Shown here one piece after another: positions 10,828 through 22,800 of a stretch of 64,000 nucleotides of DNA. The translations under genes and the position numbers were made by a program. The notes beneath the pieces are model-generated. The model saw only the letters and a program-made list of their open reading frames with translations, did no database searches and was not told the origin of the DNA. The first letter of the stretch is position 1, and each line of letters begins with the position of its first letter. This DNA comes from Cephalopachus bancanus (Eukaryota; Chordata; Mammalia; Primates; Tarsiidae), in contig JAPVLO010000625.1 in assembly GCA_027257055.1 (NCBI GenBank), positions 310,001 to 374,000 of the forward strand, read 5' to 3'.

Positions 10828-13800
10828 CTTGAATAAAAGGAAGTAGAATTAGCTACTTAAACTGTACATTTCTATCAAATAAGTGTCCTAAATGATCTGG
10901 AAAAAATTACTTTAGCATCAAGAGAAATATGGCAACAAGTTAGTTTGTGACCTATGTTATTCTTGCAGCCTCAGTCATGCACCAGGTCCCCAAGTTCGCA
11001 CTCTGTCAAAGTAGATGCTTCACCCCTTTCCCCCACTTCTTCCTATGTCTCATCCAGCACCTTTGGGAGGAATAGAAGGCTAGGGTAGCCAACCATTCCA
11101 ACCTGCCTGGGACTTTTGGGTGTCCTAGGAAGCCCTTCAGTCCCAGGCAAACTGGGATGACAGTCACTCTAAAAACAGGTGCCTGGGCACCCAGTATCTT
11201 AGCCTCTATCCCCCTGGAGTCCTAACTCCTATGTAGAAGTCATTGCACAAACATGGACAGGAGGGTCAGCAGCGTCGCTTCTCAGGAGAGGTTATATGTT
11301 TGAGGACAGACAGGACAGTGGAAGAGTGAGATGGACTCGATACAGCAGTAATCCCCCCACCCTCCAGAAGCAACAGGGCTTAGGATACCACCCAAAACAA
11401 GCTATCCCATGGGGAAGCCCCAGCTAGAATTCAGACCCCTGGGAGCATTGGGGAGTATGGCTCATCCACCTGCACCCCAGCAACTCTGGTAGTTCAGCAT
11501 CCACACACACACTCACACACCAAAATTCAATTTCCTTCTCCAGCTATTTGGTGTGGGGTGGACTTTCCTTAGTCTATAAGAGTTTTCACTCTGCCTGCAA
11601 ATGGGAACAGAAACACAAACATACTTCTGCATGGAAACAAACTATGCCTAAAACAGGCCACAAGAGACACAGCAGAAAGCATCAATACACACAGAGCAAA
11701 AACACAGAAATAAAGAGAAATGAGCAGACATCAATTCCTTTTACAATAGAAGAAGAAATGAGAAAACGAAAATGCACATACTTAATACTGGGGTGAGTTT
11801 TTCTAACATTTGAAAGATACAACACAATTCCAACAACAACAATAAAAAGGAAGCAAAATGTGGATTGTTTTCAAGCTTGGTGACAATATACTGGGTTTGT
11901 ACACCATCCTCTATACTCCTGGGTATATTTGGAAATTTTCAAAGTAAATCATTAGAAAAATAAAACCCTGAATGACATGACACAATGAAAGTATAAAATG
12001 GAATTCCATGCAGCCCGTGAAAAGAATTAATTGGACCCAGGTCTGCTAATATGTGAAACTCATTATTTTTAAGTGATAAAGCAAAGGCAGAACATGATAC
12101 GTGATACAGCTACATTTGTGTAAGAAGAAATGGTGCATATGTGTAAAGACATTCTGACCAAATTCAAATAAACTGTTAACAGTCATTCCTGCTGAGGAAG
12201 AATGATAAGAGGGAGATTTTAATTTTCATTTTACAATCTTCTATATTGTTTGAATGATTAACTACAAAAGTTTCAAAACTTATAAATAATTCTTCATTCT
12301 CTTCTTAAGTATTGGCTCTTTCAAGAAAAGTAATGTTTTCGTGGATCAGGAAGACCACTGTATTCTCCTGAGGGTGGTAGTTTAACTATGATCCCTTAAG
12401 AGGGAAAAAGTTGCTGGAGGGTTTCCAGTGAATTACTGACCCCACCTGACTCCAGACCTATCATAAGGACTTGCTAATGCACACACCACATTTTTTTTTT
12501 ATCAAAGAGAGGGAGAAAGGGACTTACAAGTGAGAATACCACAGTTCCAAGGCCAGCATACAATAGATGCACCCACTGCAAAGAGAAGGACATCATTGTG
12601 TATTAAGAGTGGGATTTGGAATATGAAAGGGCTCACTTGGGTCACTGCTGTCAGATAAGGACCCAATATTGAGAAAGTCAAATGTGTGGGGGAATGAATC
12701 TTTTCTTGAACACAGTCAAGAGCATCCAGGCAATTCCAATAAGCAAGCAAATGAAAGCTAACCTTATGTCAAATTATATTCAAGTAAGTGCTAAACATCT
12801 CGTGTGTAGTATGGCAAGTAAAATGTAGTAGACCTACTTCACTTTTTCTCCATCCACTTATCCCTTCTGGAGAATCTGCTTCCCTCCCCTCTAATCTTGG
12901 AACAGGCAGCCCTAGGGACATAGCGATCTTTACATACCCTAACGAGAGCTAGCTGATGAGCAGTGGAAGATACCAACTCCAAAAACAATGAGTCTGCTAC
13001 AGATCAGGACCTCCTGATATGTGACGGGACTTAAATAGGATGTGCCAGTCCAGTCAGAAATTAATGATCAGGACGGAGGGATCCAAGCAGCGGCAGCTGT
13101 TGTGTCATTTGCTGGTGCTGGAGCTACTACTGCTATGAGTAGCTATGGCCAGTCCACTCTGCCCCACAGACAAAGGTAGGGTCTCTCTTCCTGGGAATCC
13201 CAGGCTTCTTCCCAACTGGGAGTTCCATGAGAGTCTCTGGGGCTTTACCTCAAGTTAATCTGAGTAACATCTGTTTCTTGCAATAAAAACAGCCCTGATC
13301 AGAAATCCACTAGTCAAAGTGCCAGGGTTGGCCTCTCTGCAGAGAGGATAAGAAAGTGGAGTAGGAACCTGAGAAAAGCATGGCATTAACTTCAGGGTGA
13401 GAAAGCTGGTTCTGGGAGAAAGGGGCTGAGCACTCCCAGTTTTCACCAAGCAAAGGCCTTGGTGGAGGTCAGAAGCCATGACACAGTCTGAGAGGCACAG
13501 TATCTCCAGACTGAGCTAAGAGTAAGGAAAAACCTGATAACTGGAGTCCAAGGATTCAAAATTGCCAAAGTCAAACAAGCATGTGGACTTAGGACACAGC
13601 TCTATCAAAGTCTTCCATTTAAACATATGTACAGGCCGGGCGCAGTGGCTTAAGTCTGTAATCCCAGCATTTGGGGAGGCTGAGGCAAGAGGATTGCCTA
13701 AACTCAGGGGTTCGAGACCAGCCTGGGCAACTTGGCAAGACCTCATCTCTACTATAAGTCAAAAAATAAGTCAGGTGTGGTAGCACGCATCTGTATTTCC

Positions 13801-16800
13801 AGCTTTCCAGCTACTTGGAAGGTTGAGGCAGAAGGATCTCCTGAGCCCAGCAGGTCGAGGCTGCAGTGGCTGTGGGCGTGCCACTGCACTCCAGCCTGGG
13901 CGACAGAGTGGGACTCCAACTCAAAAAAAATAAAATAAAATGAAATAAACATATGTGCAAGGAGACTGCAGATTTTTATGAAAGAAAATGTAGAATGGTA
14001 ACTAAGCTCCTATCTAGCAATAAACACCATATCTTAACTGCACCTGAGGGAAACTGTAAAGACCTATGGAACCCCCCTAATAAATATGTGTGTTGTTATT
14101 ACCATTGTCATTAATAATAAACAGAGTGCTGGAACCCTTTAAGACATATCTTTGTAATACCTTTGAGTTCATCTCTAAAATATAGGTGCCACTTCTCCAG
14201 CTATAAGCCTATGTAGTAATTCATAGAGCTAAACCAATTTAGGCAGAATTGTTGGTTGTATGTGTGTCTGAAGATCATCTAACAAGTCCACTTGTGGCCA
14301 AAGATACTCTTCAGGACAACATTTGGACCAAGTTGGCATTGGGGTTTTAGCCAAAGATTCCCAGGTCTGATCTAAAGGAGACTCATCAAGACCACCAGGA
14401 AGTCCCTGACTACCATCAGGGTGGTCCCATGTCTTCCAGAAGGGACACTGCTGCTCCCAGGCTAGCCCTCAGTGGACCCAGTCTCCAACAGAGCCTCCAC
14501 CCAGGGAGCCTCCACAGAGGGCCACTCACAGACTGACACCACTGGGCTGGACCATGCCTTTTGCTCTCCACACCCCCAGAGTCAGTCCACAAACCGTGCA
14601 ATGTGGTGGGAGGAGCATGACCACCAAAGTCACCCAGATCTGGCCTCAGTGCTATCCCAGTCACTTACCCCCTCTGGGACTTGTATGAATTAACTTTTCT
14701 GAGACTGTTTCCTTATCTGTAAAATAGGTGACATACTTTTCAGGAACGTTGTAAGAATTAAATATGATGCCTTGTGAAAAAAGCACATAGGACTATGTCT
14801 GATATCTAGTAAGAATCCAATGGGCATATTAAGGAAAAAGCTGGAATTAGAAAATGAAGACCCTCCTCTAGGCTGCTGTCAGAAAAACAGCAGTCCCACC
14901 CTGTGATCCAAGCAAGCCACACGTATACACAGAAGGAGCCTGCCCCACCCTGGGGGGCAATCACCTCAAGCCTCTCTTGGGGAAGGACAGTTGCACATAG
15001 GGTAGGAGCTCAATATTCATGCAGCCCAACGACACCCAGGAGGTGGCCACGAGGATGGGTCTCACCTTTAGACATCGGGAGAGGAGTGGTCTTGACAGTG
15101 GGTCCAGCTGCTGGTCTGTGCAACCCACTGAGTTTGTTCTGAGGCCAGCTTCCCACTCCCCAGTCCCTGGCTGGGAGACATGGGACCACCCTGATGGTGG
15201 ACTTTAGATCGGGGACCTCCTGATAACCTTGCTGTGTCTCCCCCAGACCAGGCCATGTATGGAACATCCCGCCCAACCTCCCTCCCTCCCCCGAACTTGG
15301 CTTGGGCCATCATGGTCTGGTAGCTATCAACTCCCCAGCTATCAACTCCTCCCCTTTCCTCTCATAGACATTTCTCCTAATAAAACCCCTGCTGGCTTAT
15401 CCCCAACTCCATGTCTGCTTTTCAGAGGACCCAGACTAACAGAACTAGTCCTTCTCCTGAATTTTCAACAGTTCTCTGAGGTTTTCAAATGAGATTCCAC
15501 TTACATATGAGCGTATGAATATTGAGATAATTCCATAGACCATAAGCACGAAGAGGAAAACGAACAGCACTCCATTTAGCAAGGTAAAATCCCACTAAGA
15601 AAACATAAACAACACACCAACAGCTCAGTTATCATCTGTAGGGAATTTCAGAATGTATAGAGATGCATCTTATACCCCATACACAGATACTGGCCCTTTG
15701 CTAATACTTTACCCTGGCAAATTCAGGGAACCATCAGACCCAAACACTGGAAAACGCTACATAGAAAGTGTTATATTAACTGGAATTTGCTTAAGGAGAG
15801 AGAAAAGGGTAGAAATATAGGTGAAATTAATGCAGCCATGAGTTGATAATTTTTGAAACTGGATAATGAGTACATGGGGGTTCATTACACTATTCTATTT
15901 TTGTATTTATAAGAAATTTCCAGCAATAAAAAGGTACATTGAATAAGTAGGACATAAATTGGTATGTCTAATATGATCATAATTATTCATAATTTCAAAA
16001 GCATGTGCAGGCCGGGCATAGTGGCTATGCGTACAATCCCAACACTTTGGGAGGCTGAGGCAGGAGGATCACTTGAGCACAGAAGTTTGAGACCAGCCTG
16101 AGTAATACAGTGAAACCTCGTCTCTACAAAAAAAAATGAAAAAATTAGCCAGGCTTGGTGGCACACACCTGTAGTCCCAGTTACTCGGGGGGCTGAGGCA
16201 GGATCGTCTGAGCCCAGGAGGTAGAGGCTGTGGTAAGCTGTGATTGTGCCACTGCACTCCAGCCAGAAGACAGAGTGAGACCCTGACTCACAAAAACAAA
16301 AAGGCCAGACTCGGTGGCTCAACCTGTAATCCCAGCATTTTGGGAGACGAAGGCGAATGGATTGCCTGAGCCCGTGGGTTCGAGACCCGCCGGGGCAGCT
16401 TGGCAAGACCTCATCTCTACAATAAATAAATAAATAATTAGCTGGATGTGGTCATGCGTACCTATAATTCCAGCTACTTGGAAGGCTGAGGCGGAAGGAT
16501 CGCCGGAGCCCAGCAGGTCGAGGCTGCGGTGGCCGGGAGCGGCCACTGCACTCCAGCCTGGGCGACAGAGTGAGACACCAACTCACAAAAAAAAAAAAAA
16601 ACATGTGCATAGAAAACATTAATGAGAGCCGAGCTCGGTGGCTCAGCCTGTAATCCGCGCCTTTGGGAGGCTGAGGTGAGTGGATTGCCTGAGCCCGCGG
16701 GTTCGAGACCCGCCTGGGCAGCGAGACCTCATCTCTACAATAAATCAAAAAATCAGCCGGGCGTGGTGGCGCATGCCTGTAATTCCAGCTACTCGGAAGG

Positions 16801-19800
16801 CTGAGGCGGAAGGATCGCTGGAGCCCAGCAGGCGAGGCTGCGGTGGCCGGGAGCAGCCACTGCACTCCAGTCTGGGCGACAGAGTGAGACTCCAACTCAA
16901 AAGAAAAAAAAAAAAAAAAAAGAAAACATTAATGGAAGGAAATACACTAAAGTATTAACTGGGTATCTTTTTCACATTTATATGCATATATTCTCACAAA
17001 AATATATACTAAGCTTTCAAAAAATTACTGCCAATTATTTTTTTGATATTTGGAAGTTTATTAATGTGATTTTTGTTTTTGCCTTTGACCCAAATGAGCC
17101 TGAGGAGATTAGAGTTTTATTAAAGAAAGAGAATAGTCATCTTCTGGCATAGATAGATGATAGATAGATAGATAGGTAGATAGTAGATAGATAATGCAGC
17201 AAAAGACGAGTCTTGAATCCAAGTCGTCTTCTTGCAAGAGCATTTTCCTAATTCCTTTATTTCTTTCCCTGCTCTTGCCCTTCACACCAAGAGAACAGTG
17301 TAAATGAGAGTTTCCTGAGTGTGACTCTCAGAGCAGCAACAGCCCCATGCAAAAATTCAAGTCGCCAGTCCTCCCACACCTCCTGCTGCCACAGCTCAGG
17401 GTGGGGCACAGCAGTCTGTGTTTTAATGAGCCCTCCAGGCCAATTCCAATGCATGACAGACTTTGTTAGAGCTATATTTTCACTACATTAGCCACCAGCC
17501 ATATGTGGCTATCCAGCACTTGAAATGCAGCAAGTCAGAATTGAGAAGAACAGTAAGTATAAAATAACACAACCGTATTTCAGATTTCAGTTCAAGAAAA
17601 TGTAAAATATACCATTAATATTTTGGTTATATGGGTTACATGTTGAAATGGTAACAGGGTGTACTGGGTTACATAAAATATACTAAAATTAATCTCACCT
17701 GTTTCTTACATTTTAACGTTATTACTAGGAAATTTAAAATGATACGTATGACTTGCATTTGTGGTTCACATTATATTTCTCCTGGGCAACACAGGTCTAG
17801 AGAGCTGTAAGTCAGCTTGTGACAGTGAAACCCTATGTACTGCCCCTCATTGGCAGAAAGATGTGACATGAGGAGGAACCTTTAGGGCCAGGGTACTGCC
17901 AGTGGGGAGCCCTGTCAGTGCTGTCCAGGCCCAAGAGAGAACAGGTCCCAAGTCACATCAGTGGTGGCCTTTCAGCATCACAGGTCCACAGAGCTTGCCA
18001 TGACTTGACGTCCGAGGTGTCAAGTCATTTGAAAACAGCAATGGACCATGGCATCTCTGCCTCCTGCTCCTCCATGGCCAGTGCCAAGAGCCCACACAAA
18101 CCACACCCTCGCCCCAAATACCCAGACTTCACCTTAGATACAACAGTGGGGAGAGACTGAGAGGTTGAGCATTATGTATCCACATGATGTCATCATTTAG
18201 TCCAAAGGAATTGTTTCAACAATGGGATCTGGTCTCATTTAAACCAAATGGACATTGAGTTCATTCCCCTACTAAGTGGGTGATGGATTCATGGGAAGGC
18301 CCAACTTCGCGGTGTGCCTCCACCCCTCTGTGGCCCTTGGCTTGTGGTTAGAGTGGCTCTTGCAACACCCACCACAAAAAGTAATCAGGAAAAAATGTCC
18401 AACTGAACATTAGCTCAGCTGTCTTCAAAGTCGTCAGTTCAAATGCAGTATCCAGAAACATCTTTAAAATACTTTCCAACGTAATGGTTACTCTCTGAAC
18501 CCAGGCCATAGGTCATCTGTAACTTTTTTTTTTTTTGATTTGGAGTCTCACTCTGTTGCCCAGACTGAAGAGCAGTGGCTGCTCCTGGCCACCGCAGCCT
18601 CGATCTGCTGGGCTCTGGCGATCCTTCCACCTCAGCCTTCCAAGTAGCCAGAACTACAGGCGTGCACAACCACGCCCGGCTAATTTTTGATTTATTGTAG
18701 AGATGAGGTCTCACCAAGTTGCCCAGGCGGGTCTCGAACCCGCGGGCTCAGGCAATCCACTCACCTCAGCCTCCCAAAGGCGCGGGATTACAGGCTGAGC
18801 CACTGAGCCCGGCTGGTCATCTGTAACTTACCCACAGGCTTTTTAAAAAGTACTCCTGGCTAAAACATGGAACCAACCATACTGCCCATTGAAAGAAGAC
18901 TGGGAAAAAAATGTGGTACATATACACAATGGAATATTATGCAGCCGCAAAGGAGGAAAAAATTATGAACTTCACAGTAACTTGGATGGACTTAGAGTCT
19001 ATAATACTGAGTGATCTATCACAGAAACAAAGAACTGAGTGTCACATGTTCTCACTCATAAGTGGGCCTGGAACAATTATCATAATACTATAAGAAAAGG
19101 ATTGTCAGTAGTGGGAAATTGTGGGGCGGAGGGATTGACAGTAGTGGGATTCTGCCAGGGGAGAGGCGGGCACACCTCATCAACAAGGAACCTGCATAAT
19201 GAACATTTGTATACTTAACCCTAAATTGTACCCTCAAAAAATAAAATAAAATACATTTTTATTAAAAAAAAAGTATTCCTGGCATTTTAGAGGACTTTAA
19301 ATAGCTTAATGCGTCTATGCATTTAGCATGGCCCCCTTACTCATTGCTGGGAGGTCTGTCTACTTACACATAGGCTGGTTTCTACAAACAATCAGTTTTG
19401 AGATGGCAAATACTTATCTGATAATGAAGTAAAGTTGAATCTCTCACTTTGAGTACAATTTGACTAAATATCTAGTAGACTCTTCTGGCTCTCTGATGAT
19501 TCTTTCTTTTTCCACCAGGAAAAGGCTAACATTCTGTATGTGTATGAGACCCTCCTTGTGATGTGTGCTAAAAACTTAGGAAATACACTCCTTTCTGTTT
19601 AAGTTATTAAACTGACTAAGGAAAGTGACCAGAACTGAAAAGAAGGGCCGTAGAGGACACTTCATCAAATCCCAAGGAATACCTGTGACTGGAGCAACTC
19701 CGAGTTATCTCACACTTGAGCAGGTATTACTCAGAGAGATAGGTGATGTTCTCTGGGACATCATGGTGCTCTGGTGCTGGATGAACTACACAACTTTTCA

Positions 19801-22800
19801 TTTCTAAATACCCTGTGTCTGTCAGAGTCCCAGGAGGGAACAGATGGCACATACAAATAGGATGACTGGTGGAGGGATGTTTGTACAGGAACTAACCAAC
19901 GTAATGTTTACTTGTGTATATGTGGTACATATACACAATGGAATATTATGCAGCCGTAAAGGAGGACAAAATTATGAACTTCACAGCAACTTGGATGTGT
20001 CTGCAGGGACCAGAAGGGGTCAGGCAGCAACTGAGGCTGGCGGCCAGATGGCTCTCACCAACTCCAGGCCCAAAGGCAAAAAGAGAGGGGCAAGACAGGA
20101 ACCCAGAAGGTTATACTGAGTTGGCCACTTTGAGAAAGGCAGTGAATTTTGGTAAGGAACACAGCTAGCCCAAGAGGAACTTGTCAGAAGGAAGCAGCCA
20201 TGGGAATAGATAGCTCTCTCCTCCCTTCCTCTAGTCTCCAGCCGGGGCTCCCCACTGGCCAAAGCCCCCAGAAAGCCAAAGGGATGGGGCCATGACGTGA
20301 GGCCCAGAGGACAGAGAACAGTGGTGGTATAGGGAAATGGGTCAGGGGCACGAAAGAGCACATTTGGCAAAACCCCCCATGACAGAATCTGTCTCATAAT
20401 ACGTACTTTTGTTTGTAGAGCAAATAAAGTGAGTGCCAGCGTCACCGTTGCGGTTGCTGCCGCGGCCCACAACACTTCATCAGCTTTATAGAAACTGAAA
20501 CCAGAGGCAGTGGTTATTGCTCACATACATCCCAGGGAAGCAACACAAACGACATAAGTGTGTATCAGAGACTTACATGGTTACGGCTCCTAGCAGCAGA
20601 CCTTCAAGGACTGTCTAAAGACAAAATTCACAACAATCAGAAGCCTGCGCCTTGAGCGTGAGGCCGAGGGAGGCCTAGAATCCGGGCGGGGGATTTGAGG
20701 TGTGTGCCGGGCAGGATCTGAAGAGCAAGAGGGAATACAGATGCCCCTGGTGCATATGGCCACAGGGGGACTATGGGAACGCACGGCAGAACTGGGCATG
20801 TTCATAACATTCTCTCTAGGACTGACAAGAGAAGATTCTTTTATTAGCAGAAATTGAGCATGATAGTAACTTTAACATATTCAGTGAATTAAATACATAT
20901 TAGTTATGAATGTGGAAACCCAGGGGAAAGTTCATACGTGGACCACATTGTCATTAATCAGATGGGGCAGCCCACTCAGCGTCATAACATTTTCAGGACA
21001 GGACATGCTATTTCTACCAATGAGTCATCAACAGTGGGGGCACTGACGCTTTCGGGGTGTCTAGGCAAGAAGCCTCAAACCTCAGACATGGAATGAACTG
21101 GGGTCTTCTCAGGGCTAGGAGTCGGAGTCGGAGGACAGTTCTGGCTGGCGAGGAGGAGGGCTGCACTAACCGGGGGACTCTTGGCACCCAGTTGAGCAGA
21201 GGCTGGGGACAGCCGGGACAGGGGACAGCTGAGGCTAGGGGACAGCTGGGACTGGGAGGCAGCTGGGGCTGAGTGTCCGCAGGCAGGCAGGCCCAACAAT
21301 GGGACCAGAAAAGGCTCCGAGGCTGGGCCCAGGCCCAGAAGGTTGCAGTCATGCACAGTTGCGGTGGTTGCAGGACACAAGAATAGTCCTCAGCCCACAG
21401 GCCACTCTGTCAGAGAGAGTCCAGGGACTGGGGGGACCCACGGGGCCATGGGAAGAGCCAGGAAAGAACCCCCTAATGTCAGAGAGTAAAACTGAGGGCA
21501 CGTCCTAACCAAAGGACCAAGAGGGGCTTTGAATGCCCGCAGGCCAGCAAGGGCAGGGAGCAGCCCGATGAAAGGAACCGCCCCAAGCCAGCGGCCCCTC
21601 TGCAGCTCGCACACCCAGCGGGTCATGGCCTGACTTTGCTTTGTTAGACTCAACTGAGGCGGCTCTTCCTTTCCATTACAGGAAGGAGGGGTCTCGGCCC
21701 CACACAGGGCTATTTCAGGAACACACTTCTGCCAATCATTCTCTCAAGATTGATTTTCTTCCTTCTCTGCTGGCTTAGGTGCTTCACATTTCTCCAGCCC
21801 CAGCAGCTCATGCAAGGGATGTGTGTATGGCAGACACAAGGACAGGTGTATGTGGCCGTGTGGTGTGTGAGAATGTGTGTATGTGATGTGTGTGATGTGC
21901 ATGTGTGTGGCTGTGTTTGTGGGTGGATGGCTGTGTGTGGTGTGTGTGTGTGTGTGGGTGGCTGTGTGTGGTGTGTGTGACTGTATGTGTGGTATGCATG
22001 TGACTGTGTGTGGTATACGTGTTTGGTGTGTGTGTGTGGTATGTGTGTGACTGTGTGTGACTGTGTATGTGGTGTGTGTGTGACTGTGTGTGGTACGTGT
22101 AAGTGTGTGTGGTATGTGTATGACGTGTGTGACTGTATGTGGTGAGTGTGTGGTATGTGTGTGAGACTGTGTGTGGCATGTTTGTGACTGTGGTGTGTGA
22201 CTGTGTGGTATGTGATGCATGTGGTGTGTGACTATGTGGGTTGTGTGTGACTGTGTGGTACATGGTGACTGGATTGTGTGTGTGACTGTGTGTGGGGTGT
22301 GTGACTGTGTGTGGTGTGTATGTGTGGTGTGTAACTGTGTGTGGCATGTTTGTGATGTGTGGTGTGTGACTGCGTGTACTATGTGTGGCATGTGTGGTGT
22401 GGGGATGTGAATGGGGTGTGTGAGCGTGGCGCGCAATTGGGAGGCACTAGAAAGAGAAGGGAGGGAGTGGGAGAGTCAGTAATTCCAAACTGGAAGTGGG
22501 ATTTGGTTTTCGGAGGTGTGGAAGAGTGAGCCAAGCCTGACCCATGATTCAGGAGCTCAGGACATGGACTCGAGGGGCCCAAATTCCACAGGACAAAAAG
22601 TTGCCTTCAGTGGATGCATTTCCCTTCAACTCCTTTTCAGACATGGCTTTGTTCCATAACCCTTGGGCATGACATTAGGTATAAAAAATATTGCTCAGTC
22701 GGGCTTGGTGGCTCAGCCTGTAATCCCACGCTTTGGGAGGCTGAGGTAAGAGGATTATCTGAGCCCAAGGGTTCGAGACCTGCCTGGGCAACTTGGCAAA

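Noticed and set aside
16622..16895. Open frames on both strands in clustered Alus, such as [14 protein letters not shown] peptides
   Set aside because: These are standard Alu translations and occur at every Alu in the window.
21744..22436. Long minus-strand open frame of 230 codons rich in His and Thr
   Set aside because: It is a reading of the TG satellite; the frame is open only because the repeat contains few stop triplets.
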